From Sorangium aterium (GTDB lineage Bacteria > Myxococcota_A > Polyangia > Polyangiales > Polyangiaceae), in NCBI RefSeq assembly GCF_028368935.1, contig NZ_JAQNDK010000007.1, forward strand, positions 248,001 through 312,000: a stretch of DNA of 64,000 nt, in the 5' to 3' direction. Of this stretch, positions 1-8,601 are shown one piece after another (position 1 is the first letter of the stretch; each line of letters begins with the position of its first letter). The notes beneath the pieces were generated by a model. It was not told the DNA's origin and searched no databases. It saw nothing but the letters and a program-made list of their open reading frames with translations. The position numbers and the translations under genes are program-made.

Positions 1-3000
1 CGGTCCTTCGCGCCGATCGACCCCGGCGCGCTCGTCACCTGGAACGACGCGCCGTCCCACACGATCGTCGTCACCACGAAGCGCACGTCCCTGCCCGGCG
101 GATCGCTGCGGAACCGGACGCGCCACTCGAGGCGCGCGAGCTCCGAGGCGGGCAGCTGCACCGCCGCGAGCCCGACCGCCGGCGCGAAGGTGCCGTCGCC
201 GAGCGCCGCGTCCACCTGGCCGTCCCGCGCCGCGAGGGCGAGCTCCGCGGCGTAGTCCTCCCAGAGCACGACGCGCAGCGCCCCGGGGCCGCTGAAGAGC
301 TGGAGCTCCTTCAGCTTGCGGGCGAGGCTCTCGGCCTCGGCGCCGGGGGCGGCGCCCCCGGCGAGCAGCCGGCCGATGCGCGCCGCCGACAGGAGCCGCG
401 CCCACGCGCGCGGATCGTCGGCCCCCGGCGTGCCCTCCGCGGCGGCGACCTTGCGCTGGATGCGGAGCGCCTCGTCGACGCGCCCGCTGCCCGCGGCCGC
501 CGCGGCGAGCCTCAGCCAGCCCTGGGGCTCGGCCGGCGCGAGGTCCGTGAGCGTCGTGTACTGGCGGTACGCCGCCGCGTACCAGCCGTGCCGGAGGTAG
601 ACGTCGCCGAGCATCGCGCGCGACGCGGGGCTCGCCGGATCGAACTCGACGACCTCCGAGTACGTGCGCAGCGCGTCCGCCTCGAAGCCGCTCGACGCGA
701 GCACGTCGCCGAGATCGAGCGCGAGCGCCGGGCTCATGAAGCCGCGGTCGCGCAGCCGCCGCCCGTAGGCGAGCGCCTCGTCCTTCCGGCCCGCCTCCGC
801 GAGCAGGCGCACCCGCCGGATCTCCCCCTCCGGATCGTCGGGCCGGTCGGTGAGCGCCTGCCGCACCAGCGCGAGCCGCTCGTCCACCGTCGGGAGCGCC
901 GCGAGCCGCTCGTCGAGGAGCGCCCAGCTCGCCCTCGGATCGACGCCCCCGAAGAGCGTGCGCCGCACCGCCGCGGAGATCGCGGGATCCACGCTCCGCC
1001 GGAGGAGCGCGTGCGCGATGAACCGCTGCGCCTCGGGCTCGCCGGCGAACCGGGCGAGCAGCGCCTCGGCGCCGCCCTCGGTGGACACCTTCGCCTGGAG
1101 GAGCGAGAGGAGCGCGGCCCTCGAACGCCAGTCCGGCAGCTCGCAGGTCGTGAGCGCGCCCTCGTAGCGCGCGATGAGCTCCTCCGCCGCCGTGGCGCGG
1201 GCGAGGCGCTTCGACCAGACGACGATGCGCTCGGCGAGCGGCCGCCGCGCGGTGTCGCTGCACGGCGCCATCGCGACCTGCGGGCGCCTCGGCGGCGGGG
1301 AGGTCCGGGGAGCGGGGCGCACCGCCGCGGGCGCTGTCTTGCGGGCCTTCTCCAGGCGCGTGATGGCGTCGGACGGCGTGATCGCACCGCCGCCGCCCAC
1401 CGCGCCTTTGAACCCGAGCGCGCCGGCCGCGCGCCGCGCGGGCGGCTCGCCGGCCGCCGGTGCGCTCATGGGCGCATCCAGCGGGCGGGGGGCGTCCGCC
1501 TGGTTCGCCGCGGCCTCCTGCTTCAGCCGCGCCGGCTCTTGCTTCACCTCCGCCTCCTCTGCCGGGGGCGCCGCCGTCGCGGTGGGCGCAGGGGGCGGGG
1601 CCGCCTGTGCGGCGCCGGGCGAGGCGACATCCCCCCGGGCGCTCTGGTCCCGCTCGTTGCCCTGCTCCGCGATCGCGGGCGCCATCGCCGGCGCTGGCGC
1701 CGCCGCCTGCGCCCTCGCGCCGTAGCCGCCTTCTTTCGCCGGGCTCTCCTCGTAGCTGGCGCTCGGCTCGCTCCTCCCGCACCCGGCGGCGACGGCCGTG
1801 GAGGGCGGCGCGAGCAGCGCCGCGAGCTCGCGCTCTCGCTGGGGCGTGAGCGACGTCAGCCGCTCGCCCCGGAGCGGCGAGCGCCGCCGCCGGATCCCCT
1901 GGTTCATGTAGGCCTGCTCGCTCTCGAGCGCCAGCGTGCTCGTGAACGGCGTGATCAGCCCGTAGTCGAGCCCGAGCTCCACCACCTTGCCCCGGTGCGC
2001 CTCGATGTCGTCGCCGTCCGCGAGCAGCCGCCGCATCTTCTCGGCGGCCCAGAAGCGCGGCACCAGCGCCGCGCCGACGCCCCGATCGAGCTCGATGGGG
2101 TGCTCGCGGGTGTACTCCTTCCCCGCGAGCCGCCCCTTCACGATCGCCTTCGTGGGCAGCGCGTGGTGCGTGCGCGCGAGCAGCACCACCTCCTCGCCGC
2201 GCGACACCTTGCCGCTCGCGGTGAGCATCGGCTCGTCGAGCCCTGCGCCGAGGTCGATCGCGAGATCGGTGATGGTCGGCGTCTTGATCGCGCCGGCGAG
2301 GCGCAGCACCTCGGACGTCGAGCCCTCGGCCTCGTCGATCCGGAACGCCTGTCCTCCCCCGGCGCGCGCGAGCTCGCGGAGCAGCGCGTGGTTCGAGTTC
2401 TCGCCGACGCCGACGGTGAAGAAGCGCGCGCGCGAGCCCGTGAGCGAGCGCCGGAGCCGCTCCGCGAGGCGCGCGCCCGTCACCTCGCCGCTCGTCGCGA
2501 GCCCGTCGCCGATGTAGATGACCGCCGGCTGCTCCTTGCCGTGCACCCGCCCGAGCGCCGACTCGAACAGCGCGCCGAGGTCGGTCGCGCCCCCCGTCGC
2601 GTGCTCGGCCAGCCGCGTGAGCGCGGCGGAGATCTCCTTGTCCGACGCCTCGGCCAGCCCGTCCTTCGGGTGCAGGACGGCCGGCGCCGAGTCGAGCGCG
2701 ATCAGCGCGAAGTGGTCCGACGGCGACATCGCCCGCAGGATCGCCTCGGCGGCCGCGGCCTTCTGCTGCCGCGCCGACTCGTCGGCCGACGCCGACGTGT
2801 CCACCACGACGACCAGGTCGGCGGGCAGCTCCTTGAGCTCGGCCCAGTCCACGTCGGGCACGTACCTGGCCATCACGTAGTCCGCGCGGTCCTCGCCCGC
2901 GGCGAAGCGCGACACCCGCAGCGGCGACGGCTTGGCCTTGACGGAGGCCTCGAGCTGGAAGTCCGCGCGCGGCTCGTAGCCGCTCCGCCGCATGCTCACC

Positions 3001-4283
3001 CGCCGCCCGCCGTCCTCGATCACCGCGTCGGCGAGCGTCGCGATCTGCAGCCCCTGGCCGGCCTGGCCGAGATCCACGGAGAGGGAGAACTCGCCGATCT
3101 GCACGGGCTCGCTCGCGCGCATCGGGTAAACGTAAGCAAGCTTACCTGATGGCGCGCTGAGCAACTCCACGTAGCGCAGCACGACGCGCCGGGAGCCGCT
3201 GGCGGGCACGGGGAAGATGCGGGCGCGGTAGCTGTGCCCGTCGACCCACTCGAGCAGCGCCGGCTCGTGCCCGGTCTGCACGGCGGTCTGGTACCGCTGC
3301 GCCGCTTCCTTCCGCTCGATGACCTCGCCCTCGACGAGCACGCCGTTGGTCTCGACGGCGAACGAGCTCACGATCGCCCGCTCGGGCACGGTGAACCAGT
3401 ACCAGCCCTCGACCTGGCGTCCGCCCGGGTTCGAGAAGGTCTGGTCCACCTCGGTCTCGGCGATGCCGTCGCGCAGGACGGCCCGCACGGATTGCCGGCT
3501 GATCTCGAGCGTGCGCGCCTGCGCCCCTGGGGCGCCCTGCAGGTCGACGCCGTAGATCCGGCCCGATCCGCTGCCTTCGCCTGCGAGCGGCCGGTGGTCG
3601 CCCATGCCTCCGGTCCAGTCCTCCCAGTAGGCGAGGGGCGCCACCTTGGGCGCGGCGCTGCCGGCGACCGTCGCCTGCTCCCCTGCGTGCACCTCGACGC
3701 GCCCGCCGGGGGCCGCGACGACGGCGAGCCCGCGCGCCACGTACACGCTCACGGCGTCGCCCGAGCGCCTCATCGACAGGCCGGCGTCGGCCGCCGAGAC
3801 GTTGACGTCCCCGAGCGCGTGCGAGAGCCCGCCGCGCCCTTCGGGCGGCGCGTCGAGCCAGACCTCGCCCTGGGCGATCGAGAGCCCCTCTGCGCGGAGC
3901 GCGATCTCCGAGTCTGCGCGGAGGAACACCGCCGAGCCGTCGGCGAGCCGGACGAGCGCCCGCGCGCCCTTTCCGGTCGCGAGCTTCGCCCCGACCGGGA
4001 CCGGTATACCGGACACCACGGTCGACTTCCTGTCGTCCTGCGCGCTCGCCGCCAGCGTGACCTCCCCCGACGACAGCTCGAGCCGCGCGCCGATCGCGCT
4101 GGTCTTCTCGGGCTTCGTCTCGTGGCTCAGGACGAGCGCGGTCACGCTGGCGGCGAGCGCGAGCGCCCCGAGCGCGAGCCGGAAGCGCAGGCCGCGCCTG
4201 CGGCGCGCGAGCTCGGCCCCCGCCCTCGCTGCGCCCTCTTCTGCCGGCGTGTCGGCCGGCTCTACCTGTTCATGCGACGACAT
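1..4283 (-). CDS. FecR-like/VIT/VWA/TPR surface protein, C-terminus cut by window edge
   Basis: The frame runs from an ATG at 4283 (GAGGAGG about 8 nt upstream) past base 1, so at least 1427 residues are visible. Domains in order: a hydrophobic segment near residues 30-48 (signal anchor); a FecR-like stretch (about 60-170); a VIT domain (about 258-370); and a von Willebrand A domain (about 485-680) with an intact MIDAS (DTSAS, then GATDL and IGDG). A long Ala/Pro/Glu-rich linker follows, then a C-terminal part that looks like TPR helices (about 1040-1290). VIT and VWA domains pair in secreted or membrane-anchored adhesion and matrix proteins; the partner is unknown. It is transcribed away from repeat copy 1. 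The domain calls are firm for VIT and VWA, moderate for FecR and TPR. Confidence 0.85.
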   Translation of the reverse strand, partial: MSSHEQVEPADTPAEEGAARAGAELARRRRGLRFRLALGALALAASVTALVLSHETKPEKTSAIGARLELSSGEVTLAASAQDDRKSTVVSGIPVPVGAKLATGKGARALVRLADGSAVFLRADSEIALRAEGLSIAQGEVWLDAPPEGRGGLSHALGDVNVSAADAGLSMRRSGDAVSVYVARGLAVVAAPGGRVEVHAGEQATVAGSAAPKVAPLAYWEDWTGGMGDHRPLAGEGSGSGRIYGVDLQGAPGAQARTLEISRQSVRAVLRDGIAETEVDQTFSNPGGRQVEGWYWFTVPERAIVSSFAVETNGVLVEGEVIERKEAAQRYQTAVQTGHEPALLEWVDGHSYRARIFPVPASGSRRVVLRYVELLSAPSGKLAYVYPMRASEPVQIGEFSLSVDLGQAGQGLQIATLADAVIEDGGRRVSMRRSGYEPRADFQLEASVKAKPSPLRVSRFAAGEDRADYVMARYVPDVDWAELKELPADLVVVVDTSASADESARQQKAAAAEAILRAMSPSDHFALIALDSAPAVLHPKDGLAEASDKEISAALTRLAEHATGGATDLGALFESALGRVHGKEQPAVIYIGDGLATSGEVTGARLAERLRRSLTGSRARFFTVGVGENSNHALLRELARAGGGQAFRIDEAEGSTSEVLRLAGAIKTPTITDLAIDLGAGLDEPMLTASGKVSRGEEVVLLARTHHALPTKAIVKGRLAGKEYTREHPIELDRGVGAALVPRFWAAEKMRRLLADGDDIEAHRGKVVELGLDYGLITPFTSTLALESEQAYMNQGIRRRRSPLRGERLTSLTPQRERELAALLAPPSTAVAAGCGRSEPSASYEESPAKEGGYGARAQAAAPAPAMAPAIAEQGNERDQSARGDVASPGAAQAAPPPAPTATAAPPAEEAEVKQEPARLKQEAAANQADAPRPLDAPMSAPAAGEPPARRAAGALGFKGAVGGGGAITPSDAITRLEKARKTAPAAVRPAPRTSPPPRRPQVAMAPCSDTARRPLAERIVVWSKRLARATAAEELIARYEGALTTCELPDWRSRAALLSLLQAKVSTEGGAEALLARFAGEPEAQRFIAHALLRRSVDPAISAAVRRTLFGGVDPRASWALLDERLAALPTVDERLALVRQALTDRPDDPEGEIRRVRLLAEAGRKDEALAYGRRLRDRGFMSPALALDLGDVLASSGFEADALRTYSEVVEFDPASPASRAMLGDVYLRHGWYAAAYRQYTTLTDLAPAEPQGWLRLAAAAAGSGRVDEALRIQRKVAAAEGTPGADDPRAWARLLSAARIGRLLAGGAAPGAEAESLARKLKELQLFSGPGALRVVLWEDYAAELALAARDGQVDAALGDGTFAPAVGLAAVQLPASELARLEWRVRFRSDPPGRDVRFVVTTIVWDGASFQVTSAPGSIGAKD

Positions 4284-4508
4284 CCAAGACCTCCTCGCCG
4301 CGGTGGCCCTCGCCCCCGGGAGCCCAGCGCGGGGCCGCATGCAGACGTCCCATGCCCCCCGGCGATCTACCGAAGCGATCGCGCTGGTCATCGTAACGGG
4401 AAAGCGCGGAGGAAGCGTAGCCCCAAGCCGGAGCGGGACGGCGAGCGGCGCTCCTCCGGCTGCCGCCTGGTGCTGGCACGAGCTGCGAGCCGCCCAGGCG
4501 TCAAGAGA

Positions 4509-4669
4509 AGAAGAATTGAACGCAAAGGCGCAAAGGCGCAAAGACGCCAAGAGAGGAGAGAGAAGCTCGTGAAGGCGCAGGAAGATCGCAACGCCAGCGC
4601 TCCAAGAGAGCGAGGGAGGCTAATGTTCTCTCTTGTCTTTTAGCGTCTTTGCGCCTTTGCGCCTTTGCG
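4509..4669. repeat. Dispersed palindromic repeat, copy 1
   Basis: Two perfectly complementary 27-nt arms (4521-4547 and 4643-4669) are built from the octamer CGCAAAGG/CGCAAAGA repeated in tandem. They flank a 95-nt centre containing AAGCTCGTGAAGGCGC. Copy 2 (about 9926-10080) shares the outer GAAGAATTGAACGC, the central AAGCTCGTGAAGGCGC and the TCTCTCTTGTCTTTT before the right arm. It lies between divergently transcribed genes, so it is unlikely to be only a terminator. The rest of 4284-4738 shows no convincing gene. Confidence 0.85.
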
Positions 4670-4762
4670 GGTCCGGGTCGCCCCAACCTGGGTTGGGGGG
4701 CAGGGCGACCCCGCGCGGCGGGTCGCGTTGTGCTCCGCATGGAAGCTCTCTATGCTCTGTCG

Positions 4763-5257
4763 ATGCAATGGACACATCGATTGCTTGTGATTTCCGTCGT
4801 GAGCTGTCTCGGCTGTGAAGCGAGCGAACCGGAGGCAGGCGTCAGCGCCGGCGGCACGGGTGTTCCGGACGTCTCGGGCGGCACTGGAGGCCAGGGCGGC
4901 GCCCCGGACCGGAGTTTCGGTGGGATCATCGATTCGGAGGGAGAGTTCGATCCCATCCCGCTCGAGGGCCTCACGCCCTGCGCAGAGCGCCCGGTGTTCT
5001 GCGAAGCTGGAGGCACCTCCGCCGACGTTGCGACGGAGCACCTGCTGGAGATCGGCGAGGATTGCGTCATCGCTATGAACTTTCCGTGCGGCGCTGGGAT
5101 CGCGGTCAAGTTCGATGAGAGGGGCTGCGCCGGCGGGACACAGGATCCTGACATCGACGCGAGAGCAATGTCCTGCTTCATCGAGGCCATCACGGCGGAG
5201 CGATGGGCTTGCGCCACGGGCATGATCGTGCGGGCGGGCGCCTGGACCTGTGAATAA
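4763..5257 (+). CDS. Cys-containing lipoprotein of unknown function
   Basis: A 164-residue product if started at the ATG at 4763; an ATG at 4739 is the alternative. The N-terminus is basic then hydrophobic, with candidate lipobox cysteines in VVSC or the following LGC, so export and lipidation are likely. A Gly/Thr-rich linker follows, then a domain with several spaced cysteines that may form disulphides. The family is not recognised. The next gene, an S37-type peptidase, lies in the same reading frame 57 nt downstream with only this TAA stop between them; see findings. Confidence 0.6.
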   Translation: MQWTHRLLVISVVSCLGCEASEPEAGVSAGGTGVPDVSGGTGGQGGAPDRSFGGIIDSEGEFDPIPLEGLTPCAERPVFCEAGGTSADVATEHLLEIGEDCVIAMNFPCGAGIAVKFDERGCAGGTQDPDIDARAMSCFIEAITAERWACATGMIVRAGAWTCE

Positions 5258-5314
5258 CCGGCGCTCGCCTCGACGCGCCGTGCAGGCCCACGCGTTGGCA
5301 ACTTCACCCTGGCA

Positions 5315-6802
5315 ATGAGCACGCCGGACCGAGGACGGTCCGCGAGCTCGAGCACAAGCGCGAGCGCCGGGACCGGCGGCGGCTCGACCGGCGAGGGCGG
5401 TACGAGCGGCGGCGCGACCGATGGCGGCGGTGGCAGCGGCGGCGCAACCGATGGCAGCGGCGGCGCTGGCGGCGTGGGCGGGTCGGCCGGCGGCGGCGGC
5501 GCGCCGGTGGATATCCTGGATCAGCTGCGCGCGCTCGACGTCGCCGAGGTCACGGAAGAGGCGTCCAAGATCCCCGGCTATCGGTTCTTCGTCATCGAGC
5601 TCGAACAACCTGTCGATCACGATGCCCCGGGTGGCGAGCGCTTCCGGCAGCGGCTCGCGCTGCACCACCGCGACTCGAGCGCGCCGCTCGTGCTCGCCGC
5701 GACCGGCTACTCGCTTTTTCTCTCCGAGCAGTACATCGAAGAGCCCACCGCGCTCTTGAACGCAAACCAGATCTACATCGAGCACCGGTTCTTCCAGCCG
5801 TCGCGCCCGGACCCGGCGGATTGGACCAAGATGACGATCGAAGCGGCGGCCGCCGATCACCACCGCGTCGTCGAAGCGTTCCGCGCGATCTACACCGGGA
5901 GATGGATCTTTACGGGAGCGAGCAAGGGGGGAATGTCCTCCGTCTACCATCGTCGTTTCTACCCCGATGACGTCGACGGCACGGTGGCCTACGTGACTCC
6001 GCTCAGCCACGGCGTGGAAGATCCACGCTACATCGATTTCCTGAACCAGGTCGGCGAGGCCGACTGCCGCGACCGCATCGCCGCGTTCCGGCGCGAGGTG
6101 CTGCTCCGGCGCCCGGCGATGCTCGAGCGCGCGGAGACGGAAGCGGACGCGCTGGGCTTGACCTACGATCTGTTCGGCGTCGAGGCGCAGCTCGAGAGCG
6201 CCGTGATATGGCTCCCGTTCTACTTCTGGCTCTACTCGCACGAGGTCAACTGCGGCCAGATCCCGGATGCGTCGGCGTCCGACGACGACCTGTGGCTGGC
6301 CCTCGGCCTGATCTCTCCCGTGAGCGCCGGCGCCGATGCTGCGTATCTCGCCTTCGAGCCGTACTACTGGCAATGCTACACAGAGCTCGGCGCCCCCATG
6401 CCCGACACCGCTGATGTCGCGGACCTGCTCACGTTCGACTGGAGGTCGGTCGATCGCCTGCCGAGCATCCCCGTCGAGCCGGAGTTCTTGCCTGCCGCGA
6501 TGGAGGACGTCGCGCGCTGGGTCGCTACCGAAGGCAGCGAGCTCCTGTTCATCTACGGCGAGAACGACCCCTGGTCTGCCGGGGCCTTCGATCTCGGCGC
6601 GGCGGTGGACTCGTATCGCTATTTCGCGCCGGGCGAGAACCACGGCGCGCACATCGGCGGCCTCGCCCCGGCCGACAGGGACGCCGCGGTGGCGACGCTC
6701 GCCCGGTGGGCGGGGGTGCCACGGTCGCTCGTGACGGCGCAGCCCTTGCGCGCTGCCCTCCCCCGCTCTCCGCGCATGCTGCGCCCGCGATTCGCTCTCT
6801 GA
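5315..6802 (+). CDS. S37-type (PS-10) tripeptidyl aminopeptidase-like serine peptidase
   Basis: A 495-residue protein with the family's nucleophile region GASKGGMSSVYHRRFYPDDV (Ser about 203), a late acid site in YGENDPWS and a histidine in GENHGAH, matching an alpha/beta-hydrolase triad. The length fits secreted S37 tripeptidyl aminopeptidases, which release tripeptides from extracellular proteins. Residues 10-62 are an almost pure Gly/Ser/Thr linker. No signal peptide exists at the only in-frame ATG, which is odd for this family. Upstream the frame stays open to the TAA of the lipoprotein ORF, so the export signal may be supplied by that ORF, or the 5' end may be decayed. Confidence 0.8.
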   Translation: MSTPDRGRSASSSTSASAGTGGGSTGEGGTSGGATDGGGGSGGATDGSGGAGGVGGSAGGGGAPVDILDQLRALDVAEVTEEASKIPGYRFFVIELEQPVDHDAPGGERFRQRLALHHRDSSAPLVLAATGYSLFLSEQYIEEPTALLNANQIYIEHRFFQPSRPDPADWTKMTIEAAAADHHRVVEAFRAIYTGRWIFTGASKGGMSSVYHRRFYPDDVDGTVAYVTPLSHGVEDPRYIDFLNQVGEADCRDRIAAFRREVLLRRPAMLERAETEADALGLTYDLFGVEAQLESAVIWLPFYFWLYSHEVNCGQIPDASASDDDLWLALGLISPVSAGADAAYLAFEPYYWQCYTELGAPMPDTADVADLLTFDWRSVDRLPSIPVEPEFLPAAMEDVARWVATEGSELLFIYGENDPWSAGAFDLGAAVDSYRYFAPGENHGAHIGGLAPADRDAAVATLARWAGVPRSLVTAQPLRAALPRSPRMLRPRFAL

Positions 6803-6870
6803 TCGCCTCGCTGTGCCATCGGTGGCCCGGATGCGGCCTGGGGTTCGAAAAGGACAGTGAGCCGCCCGTC

Positions 6871-8433
6871 TCAAGGAGCGAACGCGGCGATGAAGATGTC
6901 CTTCGCGCCGGCGGAGACGAGCGGACCAGCGCCGAGATCGGCCGTGCCGGTCAGCTGGCCTGTCACAGCGATCCGCCCCTCCCTGTCGATCGCCAGGTGG
7001 CTCGCGAGGGCGCCGGCGAAATCCTGGCTCCAGAGCTCCGCCGCATCTGGATCGAGCTTCGTGAGGCGAAAGCCACGGCCCGCTGCCCCCTCGGATATCT
7101 CGACGATGTTGCCACCCCGATCCAGGGCGAGGCGATCGCCGTGGGGGGCCTCCCTGCTCCACAGATGCTCGCCCGAGGGCGTCAGCTTGGCGACGAACGT
7201 CGACCCCGGGGCCAACGGGCCTCCTCCGAGGTCGATCGCCTCCGCGACATAGCCGGAGAAGAGGATGTTGTCCGACGCGTCGATCGCGACGCTGCTCGCA
7301 GAGGCGCCGCCCAGCACCGTTATGTCCTCGCCCTCGAAGATCTTGCTCCAGAGCAGGGCGCCGGCTCGGTCGTGCTTCTTCACCACGATGGCCTGGGAGC
7401 AGGGGCATCCGGAGCCGTAGCCCTCATGCTGCCAGGCGACCACGACGATGTTGCCGGCGCTGTCGAACTCGACGCTGCCCTCGATCCCGTCGCCCAGGTC
7501 GTTCTGCGCCTCCCAGAGCTGGTTGCCTGACGCGTCGAGCACCTTGACCGCGCTGTTCCCCTCGGGGGTCGGTTGCCCGCCATCGTACAGCGAGCCGTAC
7601 AGGACGGCGACGTTGCCTGCTGCGTCGACGGCGACATCGTACGTCTCGGGCTCCCATGCGAAGCCGACAGGCGGATACCCTCTGCTCCAGAGGTGATCGC
7701 CGTCTTCGTCGAACTTCGCGACGAACAGGGGCTCTGTGTTCCCGGAGAAGCTCAGAGCGGGGGCGTGAGGCAGCTGGCCACCGCCGAGGTCGACGGTCGC
7801 CGGAGGCGTGTCCGAGAAGCTGGGATCCCTCGCGACATAGGAGCCGGTCAAGAGGACATCGCCGGCGGCATCGACGGCGACGGCGCCTCCGCGCTCATCG
7901 GTGTCAGTCCCGAATCGATTGCTCCAGATCACGTTGCCGAGCGGATCGAGCTTGATGAGGAAGATGTCCTCGCCGCCCGCGCTCACGAGCGGACCCGCCC
8001 CGAAATCGACGGCCCCGGTGAACCACCCCGCGACGTACAGGTTGCCTGACGCGTCCGCGGCGACGCCGTAGCCCACGTCCTTCCCCGCGGCGCCGAACCG
8101 CGCAGACCAGCGCGGCGCGCCGGTCGCTTCACCGTGGCCACCTTCGCCGCCGCCATGGCCGCCTTCGCCGCTGCCGCCGTGGCCGCCCTCGCCATGGCCG
8201 CCTTCGCCGCTGCCGCCGTGGCCGCTTTCGCCGCGGCCCCCCTCGCCGCCGCCCCCGCCCGAGGACACGCTGCTCGCTGCATCGCTGCCGCCGGTCCCCG
8301 GCTCACCGCCGGAGCCGCCTGCACCCGCCGATGGGTCACATGCGGCAGCGAGGATCAGGACCGCTGAGACGGCGCCTCTCGTGCGACAGGTCAGGCCGTT
8401 GGATGACGTCCGCAGTGCATCTCGATTGCTCAT
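6871..8433 (-). CDS. SBBP-type beta-propeller lipoprotein
   Basis: A 520-residue protein with a type II signal peptide (lipobox LAAAC near residue 32). A low-complexity linker follows, in which GGHG/SGEGG units repeat in tandem (about 8140-8250). The rest consists of repeated units of the kind VAADASGNLYVAGWFTG followed by DIFLIKLDPLGNVIWS, the signature of SBBP beta-propeller repeats, common in myxobacterial exported proteins. The last unit repeats the first (LVSAGAKDIFIAAF against LVSAGGEDIFLIKL), as expected for a closed propeller. It is probably displayed on the outer membrane; the ligand is unknown. It converges with the S37 peptidase gene. Confidence 0.85.
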   Translation of the reverse strand: MSNRDALRTSSNGLTCRTRGAVSAVLILAAACDPSAGAGGSGGEPGTGGSDAASSVSSGGGGGEGGRGESGHGGSGEGGHGEGGHGGSGEGGHGGGEGGHGEATGAPRWSARFGAAGKDVGYGVAADASGNLYVAGWFTGAVDFGAGPLVSAGGEDIFLIKLDPLGNVIWSNRFGTDTDERGGAVAVDAAGDVLLTGSYVARDPSFSDTPPATVDLGGGQLPHAPALSFSGNTEPLFVAKFDEDGDHLWSRGYPPVGFAWEPETYDVAVDAAGNVAVLYGSLYDGGQPTPEGNSAVKVLDASGNQLWEAQNDLGDGIEGSVEFDSAGNIVVVAWQHEGYGSGCPCSQAIVVKKHDRAGALLWSKIFEGEDITVLGGASASSVAIDASDNILFSGYVAEAIDLGGGPLAPGSTFVAKLTPSGEHLWSREAPHGDRLALDRGGNIVEISEGAAGRGFRLTKLDPDAAELWSQDFAGALASHLAIDREGRIAVTGQLTGTADLGAGPLVSAGAKDIFIAAFAP

Positions 8434-8601
8434 GACCGTCTGTTGCCCGCCGTGGGGCAGAGATTCAGCCCGCCGGCCGCGGCCGGAACGGCCGGCGCCC
8501 CTCCGGCGGAATCGCCGCCCCGAGCCTCCGCTCCCGGGCTAACCTCGAGCGATGACCACCGCGGATCACGGCGAGCACATTCCGGCGATGCGGCCGCAGC
8601 G

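Noticed and set aside
588-3149. 853-residue plus-strand open frame
   Set aside because: Antisense to the FecR/VIT/VWA/TPR gene; Arg/Pro-rich with no domain, an artefact of high GC.
4640-7408. 922-residue minus-strand open frame
   Set aside because: Antisense to the lipoprotein and S37-type peptidase genes; no recognisable domain and low-complexity composition.
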